Part shown: piece by piece, positions 1-8,597 of the stretch
How the letters are laid out: every line of letters starts with the position of its first letter
How positions within the stretch are numbered: the first letter of the stretch is position 1
Assembly (NCBI RefSeq): GCF_003385775.1
Contig: NZ_QRDP01000004.1
Location: 806,001 to 870,000, forward strand
Direction of reading: 5' to 3'
Length of the DNA: 64,000 nucleotides
Source: Parasphingopyxis lamellibrachiae
GTDB lineage: Bacteria; Pseudomonadota; Alphaproteobacteria; Sphingomonadales; Sphingomonadaceae
Program-made: the position numbers and the translations under genes
The notes under the pieces: model-generated
The model's database searches: none
What the model saw: only the letters and a program-made list of their open reading frames with translations
What the model was told of the DNA's origin: nothing

Positions 1-165
1 CGCCAGCTCCACAGCCCCCATCACCTGCCAACGTGCGCTGGTCAGCCCATGCGGCCTGGTGAGATCGTTGCCGATATCCAGCATCTCGCCATTGACCCTG
101 AATATCTCCAGAATCAGCTCTGTCAGTATTTCGCCCCGGCGTGTTCGTTTTTCCATAAGGCGCAT
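1..165 (-). CDS. MarR-type transcriptional regulator, N-terminal part (gene runs off the window)
   Basis: An open frame reads from ATG at 165 (or ATG at 156, three codons later) to the window edge. The visible 52-55 residues give a basic start, then a helix (EILTELILEIFRVNGEMLDI), then LTSARWQVMGAVEL, which resembles the pre-wing helices of MarR/HTH regulators where 'LT..RWQVL..' is common. Only the dimerisation helix and the beginning of the DNA-binding domain are present, so ligand and targets are unknown. A palindrome lies just upstream of the start, which suggests autoregulation. The family call is an inference from a short piece. Confidence 0.65.
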   Translation of the reverse strand, partial: MRLMEKRTRRGEILTELILEIFRVNGEMLDIGNDLTRPHGLTSARWQVMGAVELA

Positions 166-174
166 GTTGTCGTA

Positions 175-192
175 TTGACAATATGTTGTCAA
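175..192. promoter_or_regulatory. Palindromic operator candidate upstream of the MarR-type gene
   Basis: The 18 bases TTGACAATATGTTGTCAA form a near-perfect inverted repeat with arms TTGACAA and TTGTCAA. The site lies 10 bp upstream of the more distal start codon of the regulator at 165. MarR proteins typically bind 16-20 bp palindromes overlapping their own promoter. The first arm also contains TTGACA, a consensus -35 for rightward transcription, so the site could block a promoter reading either way. Binding is inferred. Confidence 0.5.
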
Positions 193-616
193 TAGGTTTC
201 TTATGCCTATTTTAGAATAGTTTACAGAATTTATCTTCTACCTGGCGGAAAAAGCTGACGAAATTTCCGGCACGGGTTTGTAACCAGGAGGAGATGGCTT
301 CCACCGACTGTTGCCATCGCGGCCCGCTCACCGGTCGACGGCACGCCGGATATTCAGGAGCCCGCCCGCGTTTCGCGCGTTTACATCCGGCTCCGGGCCG
401 TCACGCTGTTCGGTCAGGCCGGCGGGGGCCAATCTCGACATCCGGAACGTCCCGAAACAGGATGTTCGGACTTCTATCGAGCGCCTGACGGCTCGGCGAT
501 CGACGTGCTCTGCGATGAGCGCGGTCGGCGCTTCTCTTTCAGGCCGAGGACGACTTTCCGGACATCATGTTAAGGGCCGGCGCGGCTTCCAGGCCGCATC
601 CGATCCCGCAAACGCG
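193..616. other. 424-bp region without a convincing gene
   Basis: The left 100 bases are AT-rich and promoter-like beside the operator. From about 290 the base composition becomes GC-rich and coding-like. A 64-codon frame from ATG 294 (after AGGAGG, but with only two bases between) gives an arginine-rich product of poor quality. A second forward frame without a usable start gives better-looking protein (DFYRAPDGSAIDVLCDERGR) and stops at about 573. I see no family match and no terminator. It may be a gene remnant or a divergent partner of the MarR gene that has decayed. Confidence 0.4.
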
Positions 617-2410
617 TCAATAGCCGAGGGCCTGGCCGTCCTTGCGCATTTCGGTCGCGCCCGAATAGACGCCGGTTTCCGGATCGCGAATGATCGCCTG
701 ATAGCCGCCGAACATCACGCCATTCTCGACGACTTCGACATTGTGGCCCATTGCGCGCAGTCGCTCGATCGTCTCTTCCGAAATGCCCGGTTCGACATGA
801 AGCGTTCCGAGCAGCTCGGCGCCCGTGCCTTCAAGGTCCTGGGTCGGCTGGCGGCCGCCATCATGGTTGAGCCTCGCGGCATCGCCCGCCTCCTGCACAT
901 TCATACCGTAATCGACCATGTTGATGAGGACCTGGACATGGCCCTGAGGCTGCATTCCGCCACCCATCAGCCCGAAGCTCATATGCGGCGCGCCATTGCG
1001 CATCACAAAGGCCGGGATGATCGTGTGGAAAGGTCGTTTGCCCGGTGCATAGACATTGGGATGATCGGGATCGAGCGAGAAGAGCTCGCCGCGATCCTGG
1101 AACATGAAGCCCAGCCCGTCAGCCACAAGGCCCGATCCCATGCCGCGATAGTTGGACTGGATCAGCGAGACCATCATGCCGCTGGAATCGGCGACGGTCA
1201 GATAGGTGGTATCGCCCTCCCCTTCGAGCCGCGGATCGCCGGGCTGGAACGCCGGATTGGCGCGCGTCGCATCGATCTCGGCAAAGCGGCGGCGGCCATA
1301 TTCCTCCGACAACAGACCCTCGACCGGGATATCGGCAAAGGCGGGATCGGCATAGAATCGCGCCAGATCCTCGAAGGCCAGGCGCTTCGCTTCGGTGATG
1401 TAATGCAGCACCTCCGCCGAGCCGCGCGGCCATTGGGTCAGGTCCACATTGCGCAGGATGTTGACCATCTGGAGCGCGGCAAAGCCCTGCCCGTTCGGCG
1501 GCAATTCGCACAGCTCGTAACCGTCGCGATATTCGACGCAGCCCGGCGCCACCCATTCGCTGCGATGCGCCGCGAAATCCTCAAGCCGCAGATCGCCGCC
1601 GATCCGCCGCATATAGGCATCGATCGTCCGGGCTATCTCGCCTTCGTAAAAGGCATTGCGCCCGCCCTCCGCAATCATGCGAAGCGTGTTGGCGAGATCG
1701 GGATTGCGGAACATCTCTCCGGCCTCGGGCGCGCCATCGGCAAAATAGGTAGCGCGCGCATTGTCGAACTCGCCGATCATGTCGAGCCGCTCCTCGAACC
1801 GGGCGAGGTTGCGCTCCAGATAATAGGCGATCACCGGCGAAACGGGATGGCCGTTTTCCGCATAGTCAATTGCCGGTGCGAGAATGTCCGCCATCGGTAG
1901 CCTGCCGAACCGGCCATGCAGCTCGAACCAGCCATCGACCGTGCCCGGCACGCTGACCGGCAGATGGCCGAAGGGCGGAATGGAATCGGCATCGCCCAGC
2001 GCCGAGCGTAAATCGGCATAGCTGCGCCCCATCGGGCTGCGCCCGGACGCGTTGAGCCCGTAGAGTTGCTGCGTTTCGGGATCCCAGACGATGGCGAAAA
2101 GATCGCCGCCGATACCGTTTCCGGTCGGCTCCATCAGCCCCAGCGCCGCATTGGCGGCAATGGCCGCATCAACCGCGCTTCCGCCCCGTTGCAGGACATC
2201 GACCGCGACCTGGCTCGCGAGCGGATGGGCCGTCGCGGCCATGCCATGCTCAGCATAAACCGGGCTGCGCGACCAGGCCTGGCCAACCGGTCGGCCACCA
2301 GCGCCCATTTCGAGAGCCGACGTCTCCGCCCGCTCCTGCGCGAGTGAGGGCGTGAGACCCAGTGACAGTATGGCGGCGAGCGCCGCCAACCGCGTGAATG
2401 TCGAAGCCAT
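617..2410 (-). CDS. ggt: Gamma-glutamyltransferase
   Basis: A periplasmic Ntn-hydrolase of about 597 residues that cleaves the gamma-glutamyl bond of glutathione and related peptides. The start at 2410 is chosen because GGGAGAG lies at good spacing; an in-frame TTG at 2425 is less likely. Residues 1-25 form a signal peptide ending in SLAQ. The family signature GGSAVDAAIAANAALGLMEP is present near the N-terminus. The autoprocessing nucleophile is the threonine in GDTTYLTVAD near residue 400, which would separate large and small subunits. The small subunit keeps SNYRGMGSG and the GGGMQPQGH loop. The gene is alone on its strand apart from the next gene upstream, 48 bp away, with which it may be co-transcribed. 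Confidence 0.93.
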   Translation of the reverse strand: MASTFTRLAALAAILSLGLTPSLAQERAETSALEMGAGGRPVGQAWSRSPVYAEHGMAATAHPLASQVAVDVLQRGGSAVDAAIAANAALGLMEPTGNGIGGDLFAIVWDPETQQLYGLNASGRSPMGRSYADLRSALGDADSIPPFGHLPVSVPGTVDGWFELHGRFGRLPMADILAPAIDYAENGHPVSPVIAYYLERNLARFEERLDMIGEFDNARATYFADGAPEAGEMFRNPDLANTLRMIAEGGRNAFYEGEIARTIDAYMRRIGGDLRLEDFAAHRSEWVAPGCVEYRDGYELCELPPNGQGFAALQMVNILRNVDLTQWPRGSAEVLHYITEAKRLAFEDLARFYADPAFADIPVEGLLSEEYGRRRFAEIDATRANPAFQPGDPRLEGEGDTTYLTVADSSGMMVSLIQSNYRGMGSGLVADGLGFMFQDRGELFSLDPDHPNVYAPGKRPFHTIIPAFVMRNGAPHMSFGLMGGGMQPQGHVQVLINMVDYGMNVQEAGDAARLNHDGGRQPTQDLEGTGAELLGTLHVEPGISEETIERLRAMGHNVEVVENGVMFGGYQAIIRDPETGVYSGATEMRKDGQALGY

Positions 2411-2458
2411 TTTCATCTCTCCCAATCCATTGCCGCGTGCCTTTGCCAGGCCCGCGCC

Positions 2459-3469
2459 TTAACCTGGAATATCGATCACAATCTTCCCAAAATGCTTTTG
2501 CGCCGCCTGATGCCTGAACGCGTCCGCCAATCCTTCCAGCGGGAAGTGGCTGTCGATTACCGGCTTGATGCCGTTCGCATCGATCGCGGCGATCATGTCG
2601 CGCTGATCGGCATGGCTGCCAACGGTGATGCCTGTCATCACAAGATTTTTCTGGAAGAAAAGCGCCGTCGGAATTTCTCCCGAGAGCCCCGTCAGCACGC
2701 CGATAAGGCCGATATGGCCACCTGTGCGGCAAGCGTAAATGGACTGGGTCAGGGTTCCGGGGCCGCCGATTTCAACCACGCAATCCACACCGCGTCCGCC
2801 GGTAAGAGTCAGCGCCGCTTTGCCCCATTCGGGCTCTTCCTTGTAGTTGATCAGATGATCCGCACCGAGATCGCGAAGCCTGTCCAGCTTCTCGCCGGAA
2901 GACGAGGTCGCAATCACTGTTGCGCCCGCCGCCTTGGCGAATTGCAGGGCAAAAATGGAAACGCCGCCCGATCCCTGCACCAGTACGATGTCTCCGGGTT
3001 TGGTGTGGGCGGCGACCATGAGGGACCGCCATGCGGTTACAGCTGCACATGGCAAGGTTGCGGCCTCGGCAAAGCTGTAATCCTTCGGCGCCTTTGTGAA
3101 GGCCTGTGCAGGGGCGGCGACATATTCGGCGGCAAAGCCATCGGCATGATCGCCGGGCACGCCAAGCCGCTTCTCGTTCTCGCCCACACCATCGGCCCAG
3201 CCCGGAAAGAAGACGGACAGGGCATAGTCGCCGATTTTCCAGCCGGACACGCCTTCGCCCACGGCCACGACTTCGCCCGCGCCGTCGGACATCAAGATCC
3301 GGCCATCAACCGTCGGGATACCGCCCAGTGCGACAACATAATCGTGATAGTTGAGCGAGTTCGCACTGACCTTGACCAGTATCTGGCCCGGGCCTGCATC
3401 CGGCTGCTCCCGATCCGCGATTGCGATATTGTCGAGCCCGCCGGGTTTATTGAGCGTTGCGGCTTTCAT
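2459..3469 (-). CDS. Zinc-independent alcohol dehydrogenase / quinone oxidoreductase family protein (MDR superfamily)
   Basis: A cytosolic NAD(P)H-dependent medium-chain reductase of 336 residues. The N-terminal GroES-like domain (residues about 1-130) has LVKVSANSLNYHDYVVALGG and lacks the catalytic-zinc cysteine and histidine pattern, as in quinone oxidoreductases. The Rossmann domain shows VLVQGSGGVSIFALQFAKAAGA. The substrate cannot be told from sequence. The start codon directly abuts the stop of the crotonase gene upstream (TAGATG), so the two are translated from one message and may act on related CoA or enone intermediates. Confidence 0.85.
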   Translation of the reverse strand: MKAATLNKPGGLDNIAIADREQPDAGPGQILVKVSANSLNYHDYVVALGGIPTVDGRILMSDGAGEVVAVGEGVSGWKIGDYALSVFFPGWADGVGENEKRLGVPGDHADGFAAEYVAAPAQAFTKAPKDYSFAEAATLPCAAVTAWRSLMVAAHTKPGDIVLVQGSGGVSIFALQFAKAAGATVIATSSSGEKLDRLRDLGADHLINYKEEPEWGKAALTLTGGRGVDCVVEIGGPGTLTQSIYACRTGGHIGLIGVLTGLSGEIPTALFFQKNLVMTGITVGSHADQRDMIAAIDANGIKPVIDSHFPLEGLADAFRHQAAQKHFGKIVIDIPG

Positions 3470-4294
3470 CTATGCTGCATCCGTAAAATTGCCGGGGCGC
3501 TTTGCCATGCCGGACATGACCGCCTCGATCTGGTTGGGTTTGCCGATCACGCTGGCCTGTTCGCGCGATTCCGCAAGCAGTATTTCCGGTGCATGCTGGT
3601 CAACCGACATATTCAGCAGCCGCTTGTTGGCGCGCACCGCATCGGGGCTTTTCGCTGCGATCTCATGCGCCAGCGTCATCGCGTCGGCATGGGGATCGTC
3701 GGACAGTCGCGTCGCAAAACCATATTCCAGCGCTTCGGTGCCGCTGAAGATGCGCGCCGTATAGCACAGTTCCCGCACAACATCGTCGCGCGCCAGATTT
3801 CGCACGATGGGGATACCCGCCATATCCGGCACCAGCCCCCATTTCATTTCCATGATCGCGTGGCGCGTGTCGGGTGCGGTCATCCGGATATCGGCGCCGC
3901 ACGCGATCTGGAAACCGCCGCCGAATGCCACGCCATGAACCGCCGCGATCACCGGCACGGGAAGCACATGCCAGCCCCATGCAACCTGCTGGAAACGGTT
4001 CGCATCGCCATGAGTCCGCGTTTCGAGGCCGCCGGATTTGGGCGCGTCATCGCCCTTCTTTTCGCTATTCTCAACCATTCCGGCAAAGCTGCCCATATCG
4101 AGCCCGGCGCAAAAGGCCCGGCCCTCGCCCGAGAGCACGACGGCGCGCAAACCCGTTTCGCCGCCAAGCCGGTCGATCGCATCGATGATCCCGTCGAACA
4201 TCGCCGGATCGAGAGCATTCATCTTGTCGGGCCGGTTCAGCCGCACATCGGCAACGCCCTTGTCATCTATGGCAATGGTCACGCGATCGGTCAT
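3470..4294 (-). CDS. Crotonase / enoyl-CoA hydratase-isomerase family protein
   Basis: A 274-residue crotonase-fold enzyme acting on acyl-CoA thioesters. The oxyanion-hole segments are visible: GRAFCAGLDMGSF near residue 60 and HGVAFGGGFQIACGADIRM near residue 120. MEMKWGLVPDM follows, where the second acidic catalytic position is expected; the first glutamate of true hydratases is not evident, so hydration should not be assumed. A central insertion (ENSEKKGDDAPKSGG) makes it slightly longer than the 255-265 residue norm. First gene of a two- or three-gene reverse operon with the oxidoreductase downstream. Confidence 0.85.
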   Translation of the reverse strand: MTDRVTIAIDDKGVADVRLNRPDKMNALDPAMFDGIIDAIDRLGGETGLRAVVLSGEGRAFCAGLDMGSFAGMVENSEKKGDDAPKSGGLETRTHGDANRFQQVAWGWHVLPVPVIAAVHGVAFGGGFQIACGADIRMTAPDTRHAIMEMKWGLVPDMAGIPIVRNLARDDVVRELCYTARIFSGTEALEYGFATRLSDDPHADAMTLAHEIAAKSPDAVRANKRLLNMSVDQHAPEILLAESREQASVIGKPNQIEAVMSGMAKRPGNFTDAA

Positions 4295-4386
4295 CAGCTT
4301 CTCCTTTACGTCAACTCTCGCACAGTCGCGCGCGGACGCGCAACAGGCGCTTGCGCTTTCCTCATCCCGCAGCGCAAAGAGGTATC

Positions 4387-5316
4387 ATGAAAGGCGAGAT
4401 GGACCGATTGATCGCGCGCCAGCGGGAATGGCGGGGAGACCGCCTTGCCGTAGCGACCGTCCTCAGAACATGGAATTCCGCGCCGCGCCCTGTCGGCAGC
4501 CACATGCTGGTTCATGAAGATGGCCGGTTCGAGGGATCCGTATCCGGAGGCTGTGTAGAAGGAGAAATATTGCTGGCCGCCGCTCAGGTTATCTCCGAGA
4601 ATCGATTCCGGATTCTGGACTATGGCGTAGAGAATGAAACCGCATGGGAGATTGGCCTGCCCTGCGGCGGCCAGCTCCGGGTCATGATCCAGCCGGTCGG
4701 CATGACTGGATTTCCGGAAGCGCTCTTTGCCGAGATTGCAGCGGCGCGCGCAGCCGGCGAGACGCTCTCCACGGCCACCGATCTGGAAACTGGAATGACG
4801 AGGTTGGCGGAGCCTGCGAACGATGATCTCTGGATCGCCCATTATGCCCCGCGCCGCCGTTTGCTCATTATTGGTGCGGTTCAGATCGCCCAGTCGCTGG
4901 CCCGCATAGCGCGCGAACTCGACATCGAACCGGTCATCATCGATCCGCGAGAGAGATTTCTGACAGCAGAGCGTTTTCCCGGCATGACCCGCGACGACCG
5001 CTGGCCCGATGACGCGATAGCGGAACACCGCCCCGACCGCCGGACTGCAATTGCCGCGCTCAGCCACGATCCCAAAATCGATGACCCGGCGCTGGTCGCC
5101 GCTCTGGCTACGCCCGCCGCCTATATCGCCGCGCTTGGTTCACGACAAAGTCACGCGGCGCGGCTGAACCGGTTGCGCGCTCAGGGAATTGGCGACGAGA
5201 TGCTGCAGCGGATCGATGGCCCCGCAGGGCTCGATATCGGTAGCACCGGCCCCGCCGAGATCGCCCTGTCCATCGCCGCGGCGATGGTGAAGGCCTTCGC
5301 TCAGAGTTCGCCCTGA
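4387..5316 (+). CDS. XdhC/CoxI family protein (molybdoenzyme maturation factor)
   Basis: XdhC proteins bind and sulfurate molybdenum cofactor for insertion into xanthine-dehydrogenase-type enzymes. The start at 4387 follows AAGAGG at four bases; an in-frame ATG at 4351 lacks this. The N-terminal XdhC/CoxI domain carries the family signatures GSVSGGCVEGEI and LPCGGQLRVMIQP, and a Rossmann-like C-terminal domain starts at RRRLLIIGAVQIAQSLARIA and includes YIAALGSRQSHAARLNRL. About 309 residues, normal length. No molybdoenzyme lies next to it, so its client is elsewhere. Its 3' end overlaps the convergent gspN gene by 16 bp. Confidence 0.88.
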   Translation: MKGEMDRLIARQREWRGDRLAVATVLRTWNSAPRPVGSHMLVHEDGRFEGSVSGGCVEGEILLAAAQVISENRFRILDYGVENETAWEIGLPCGGQLRVMIQPVGMTGFPEALFAEIAAARAAGETLSTATDLETGMTRLAEPANDDLWIAHYAPRRRLLIIGAVQIAQSLARIARELDIEPVIIDPRERFLTAERFPGMTRDDRWPDDAIAEHRPDRRTAIAALSHDPKIDDPALVAALATPAAYIAALGSRQSHAARLNRLRAQGIGDEMLQRIDGPAGLDIGSTGPAEIALSIAAAMVKAFAQSSP

Positions 5317-6029
5317 ACCGCCAGCGCATAGCCATTGGCGCCAGGCACGAAACCGGCAAGCGCCAGTCGTTCGCGCGCCGCATCGTCGACCGCCATCATC
5401 CGTAGCTCCGCAGCATAGGCACCGGTCGCATCGATCCTGATCTCGAGCTGTTCCATCCCCGACTGGCTGATCAGCGGCAGCAACAATGCACCCTCATCGC
5501 ATTGTGCATTGCCCATCAGCATATCGGGAAGCGAAACGCCGCCAAGATTTCCGCCAAGCCGCGCGCGCACCAGCCCTTCGGCCTCCGAGCACAGGCCATG
5601 GTCGAAATGAACGGTCACATCTTCCAGTTCGATCCCCGCTACAGGCAGCGGCGCGAACAGCAACGCGGCTGGCAGGGAAGCCTGCATGTCATCCAACCCG
5701 AACTCGGCGCCCGAGACGCTCATTGCACCGCGAAAATCGCCAACGGCTCCGGCATCGCTGCCGCTGCGCGCCATGGCTATGCGAGCTCTGCCCACCAGCA
5801 ACGGGAAAAAGCCAAGACGGGCATCGACATCCCCGACCGCCGCATCGCCAAACTGCGCTTCGACAAGCCGCCCGTTCCAGATACTGCCCCTGGTTTCGCG
5901 CGCCGCAATGCCGCGTTCGTCCATGCCCAACCAGCCAAGGCCATGCTGCATCGGAATGAGCACCAGCATCGCAAGCAGGAAGATGCAGACGAAAAGCACC
6001 GCGCGGCTCATTGGCAAGGCAATCCGCAT
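5301..6029 (-). CDS. gspN: Type II secretion system protein N
   Basis: An inner-membrane-anchored periplasmic protein of 242 residues at the end of the type II secretion operon. An N-terminal membrane helix (AVLFVCIFLLAMLVLIPMQH) is followed by a beta-rich periplasmic domain with RGSIWNGRLVEAQFG, the typical GspN 'G(T/S)(V/I)W.G' start. GspN is the least conserved Gsp protein and is absent from some systems; its exact role is unsettled. The start codon overlaps the gspM stop by one base. The stop lies inside the convergent XdhC gene. Confidence 0.85.
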   Translation of the reverse strand: MRIALPMSRAVLFVCIFLLAMLVLIPMQHGLGWLGMDERGIAARETRGSIWNGRLVEAQFGDAAVGDVDARLGFFPLLVGRARIAMARSGSDAGAVGDFRGAMSVSGAEFGLDDMQASLPAALLFAPLPVAGIELEDVTVHFDHGLCSEAEGLVRARLGGNLGGVSLPDMLMGNAQCDEGALLLPLISQSGMEQLEIRIDATGAYAAELRMMAVDDAARERLALAGFVPGANGYALAVQGEL

Positions 6030-6511
6030 CAGCCCTGCCCCCTGCGGAATGTGACATCCACGGACAGCGTCTCGTCCGCATTTGGCCGGGCCGTCAGTGC
6101 GTCGACATCGAGCCCGAGCCGATTTTCGAGATCCGCAACCCAGGCGAAGAAGGTCTGGGGGCGAACGGCCCCGATGAGTACCCGCACACCATCTGTTCCG
6201 GCTGGCTCGGTTTGCGCGGTGTTGAAACCGACGCGCACCGCTTCGGCCATCACGACATCGCTGATCCGTCCTTCGACAGTTGCGGATGGATTGGCGGCAA
6301 ACTCCTCGATCTCGGCGAGCCGCGCTTCGACCCGGCCCAGCGCAATAACCGCATGGTCATGCCGGGCCTTGGCGGATTCACGCAGAAGGTCGATCGGCCG
6401 GACGATCAGAAGCCAGGCCAGAACCAGTACGGCCAGCCCGGCGGCGACGCCTAACAGCCAACGCTCGCGCACCGTGCGGGTTTCCCACCATCTGTTAAAT
6501 TGATCGATCAT
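6029..6511 (-). CDS. gspM: Type II secretion system protein M
   Basis: A 160-residue bitopic inner-membrane protein. Residues 1-18 are cytoplasmic and contain RTVRERWLLG, then one membrane helix (VAAGLAVLVLAWLLIVRP), then a periplasmic ferredoxin-like domain. GspM pairs with GspL in the assembly platform that links the cytoplasmic ATPase to the pseudopilus. Its start overlaps the gspL stop (ATGA), showing translational coupling. Confidence 0.88.
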   Translation of the reverse strand: MIDQFNRWWETRTVRERWLLGVAAGLAVLVLAWLLIVRPIDLLRESAKARHDHAVIALGRVEARLAEIEEFAANPSATVEGRISDVVMAEAVRVGFNTAQTEPAGTDGVRVLIGAVRPQTFFAWVADLENRLGLDVDALTARPNADETLSVDVTFRRGQG

Positions 6512-7611
6512 GGCGCATTCACCGTAAATTCGCCGATCTGCAGGCCGCCCGCGTCACGCACGGCGCCGGGTGTGACCAACAACCCTGCCGCTATCATGCG
6601 CTGCTGCAATGCCTGTAATTCGGCCTGTCCCGGCGCGGCGGCTGTCAGCTGCAGAGTGTTATCGGCATCGTAGATCATCGCCTGCAGCTCGACCCCTGCG
6701 GTATCCCGGATGGCCGCAAAAGCGGCACTGGCCTGTTCGCCATAGCCCGGTCCCCCGCCCAGTCCGGCAAGCTGCGCCCGGAGTTGGGTTTCGGGATTTA
6801 CAATCTCGACAGTGCCTGGGATCGCATCGCGCGCGCGCTCCATCGCTTCGCGCTCCAACGCGTCGGCGGCGAAGCTGTACCGCGCAATCATCGTCAGCTG
6901 GATCAGCAGGGTTACCAGGAGGATCGTCGCCGCGAGCAGCGCAACCCGGCGGACATAGGCATTGTCGAGCTTCCATTGCCGGCGTTTGGCATAGTCGCCC
7001 TGCCTCAGATTGAGCGGGGCATCGGCCAGCATTGCGCCGACTTCCCCCTCGAAATCCTCCGCGCCCAGCGCTTCGCTCGGCTCGTCTCCGATCAGCAACG
7101 CAGCGATTTCCGGTTCGGCGGCAAAGGCGCGGGTCTGCCCGCGCACCGAGCAGAGCCCTGCCCTACGAAAGACATGCACCCCTGTTTCAGGCGGCGCCAT
7201 CAGCACCGGTTCGGGGACGATGCCGTCAGGATCGATCCCGAGTGCGGCAGCCGCGCCGAGCCAGCTGTCCATCTTCGCCCGGGCCGTGACGGCAAGCCAG
7301 CGATGGCCCTCCTCATCGGCCTGTCCAAAGGCAATATGCGTCGCTTCAAGAGGCTCGGCGCTAACCTCGTCCGCCATGATCCGGGCTGCGGCCATGGTTT
7401 GCGCCGGGGCCAGTCCGGCGGGAATATCCGCCCAGTGCAACGCGACATCGCTGCCGGGCACCACAAGGATTACCATTTCCGGATCGTCCGTATCGGGATC
7501 GAAAGCGAGCGTATCGAAGCCGGGTTTGCGGGCAACGCAACGCCCACCTGCAAGCCGCATCCAGCCGGGTTCCTCGCCGAGAAAAAGCAGAAGGAAGCGT
7601 TCCTCGCTCAT
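6508..7611 (-). CDS. gspL: Type II secretion system protein L
   Basis: A 367-residue bitopic protein that recruits the GspE ATPase to the inner membrane. Residues 1-230 form an actin-like cytoplasmic domain (FLGEEPGWMRLAGGR at the start), a membrane helix follows (VALLAATILLVTLLIQLTMI, about 225-245), and the rest is the small periplasmic domain ending in LQIGEFTVNAP, which would pair with GspM. Position between gspK and gspM, with four-base overlaps on each side, fixes the identity. Confidence 0.9.
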   Translation of the reverse strand: MSEERFLLLFLGEEPGWMRLAGGRCVARKPGFDTLAFDPDTDDPEMVILVVPGSDVALHWADIPAGLAPAQTMAAARIMADEVSAEPLEATHIAFGQADEEGHRWLAVTARAKMDSWLGAAAALGIDPDGIVPEPVLMAPPETGVHVFRRAGLCSVRGQTRAFAAEPEIAALLIGDEPSEALGAEDFEGEVGAMLADAPLNLRQGDYAKRRQWKLDNAYVRRVALLAATILLVTLLIQLTMIARYSFAADALEREAMERARDAIPGTVEIVNPETQLRAQLAGLGGGPGYGEQASAAFAAIRDTAGVELQAMIYDADNTLQLTAAAPGQAELQALQQRMIAAGLLVTPGAVRDAGGLQIGEFTVNAP

Positions 7612-8597
7612 TCGTCGCGCCCCCAGCGGCGCGACACAATTCGCGCTGGCGCAACGCTCGCATCGATCAGCGCAGACTGCTGCATCGCGACCTCGCCAAG
7701 CCGCACATCGAGTGCCAGCCGGAAATAACGGGTTCGGATCTGCGGCTGGCCGATCACTTCGCTCATCGGTTCCTGATTGGCGAGCACCGGCTGGCTCCAG
7801 AAATCGGCGATCGAGTTCCAGCCACCCTCGGGGCGCGCGGCTATCACCTGGCTGGCGCCATTGGCATCGAGACGGTTGGGCAGAAGCATGGCGATAAGCG
7901 GGGCCTGTTCAGGAAGCAGGGTATTCACATTGATCGGCGACAACTCGGTGGTCGGCAGCGCGCAGAGCCAAGGGCGCATTCGCTCATAATAGGCGGGGGT
8001 GACGCCCGCAACCGCGCGCAGTTCGCTCACTTCGGCAAGCATCGTGTTTCCCGTGCGGTAGGCGGTATCGGACTGGCCGTAACTGCGATCCTCATGGCCC
8101 TGACGTGCCGGAACGGAATCTGCATCGATCCAGTCTGCCAGCGACCAGGCGATCCGCTCGGCATCGCCGCGCGGAATCCTGAGCGCCGTCATCAGTGCCG
8201 AAAACTGGATGACCCCGACCTGATCCGTGGTCAGCGCAGCCGGATCGTCGCCGCGCGCCACACTATTCAGATTGAAACAGTTGCTGCCGTCCCAGAGCCG
8301 CGCCAGCGCCACGCCGCCATCAGGCAAGGGGAGCGCTGTTTCCCGGCCGAGCCAGTCACCGGCCAGCGTTGTCTTGCCGCGGTCGCGCGCGAGCAGGTCG
8401 TTGACCCTGAGCACCGCCAGCGATTCCGCGCCGGTCGCAAAAGCGCGCGACTGGTCCAGCGCCGCGATGTTCCCGGCAAGCCGCGTCGCCCGTTGTAGTC
8501 GTTCAAGCGATGCGGCGGCCAACGCCGCCATGATGGCCACGAGGAGCAGCACGGCGAGCAGTGCCGCGCCCTCTTCGGAAGGTTTGCCCGGCCTCAC
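7608..8597 (-). CDS. gspK: Type II secretion system minor pseudopilin K
   Basis: A 329-residue minor pseudopilin thought to cap the pseudopilus tip with GspI and GspJ. The N-terminus has a short leader then GAALLAVLLLVAIMAALAAA; as in other GspK proteins, the usual glutamate at mature position 5 is missing. The large globular domain inserted after the pilin core (WSLADWIDADSVPARQGHED, then NVNTLLPEQAPLIAMLLP) is diagnostic of GspK. Start overlaps the gspJ stop (ATGA). Confidence 0.9.
   Translation of the reverse strand: MRPGKPSEEGAALLAVLLLVAIMAALAAASLERLQRATRLAGNIAALDQSRAFATGAESLAVLRVNDLLARDRGKTTLAGDWLGRETALPLPDGGVALARLWDGSNCFNLNSVARGDDPAALTTDQVGVIQFSALMTALRIPRGDAERIAWSLADWIDADSVPARQGHEDRSYGQSDTAYRTGNTMLAEVSELRAVAGVTPAYYERMRPWLCALPTTELSPINVNTLLPEQAPLIAMLLPNRLDANGASQVIAARPEGGWNSIADFWSQPVLANQEPMSEVIGQPQIRTRYFRLALDVRLGEVAMQQSALIDASVAPARIVSRRWGRDE

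Noticed and set aside
311-1900. Long forward open frame of about 529 codons
   Set aside because: It lies opposite ggt, whose protein shows clear family motifs. Arginine- and histidine-rich translation and no ribosome site make it an antisense frame of a GC-rich gene.
2492-4390. Forward open frame of over 600 codons
   Set aside because: It spans two well-supported reverse genes (oxidoreductase and crotonase) and has no recognisable motifs.
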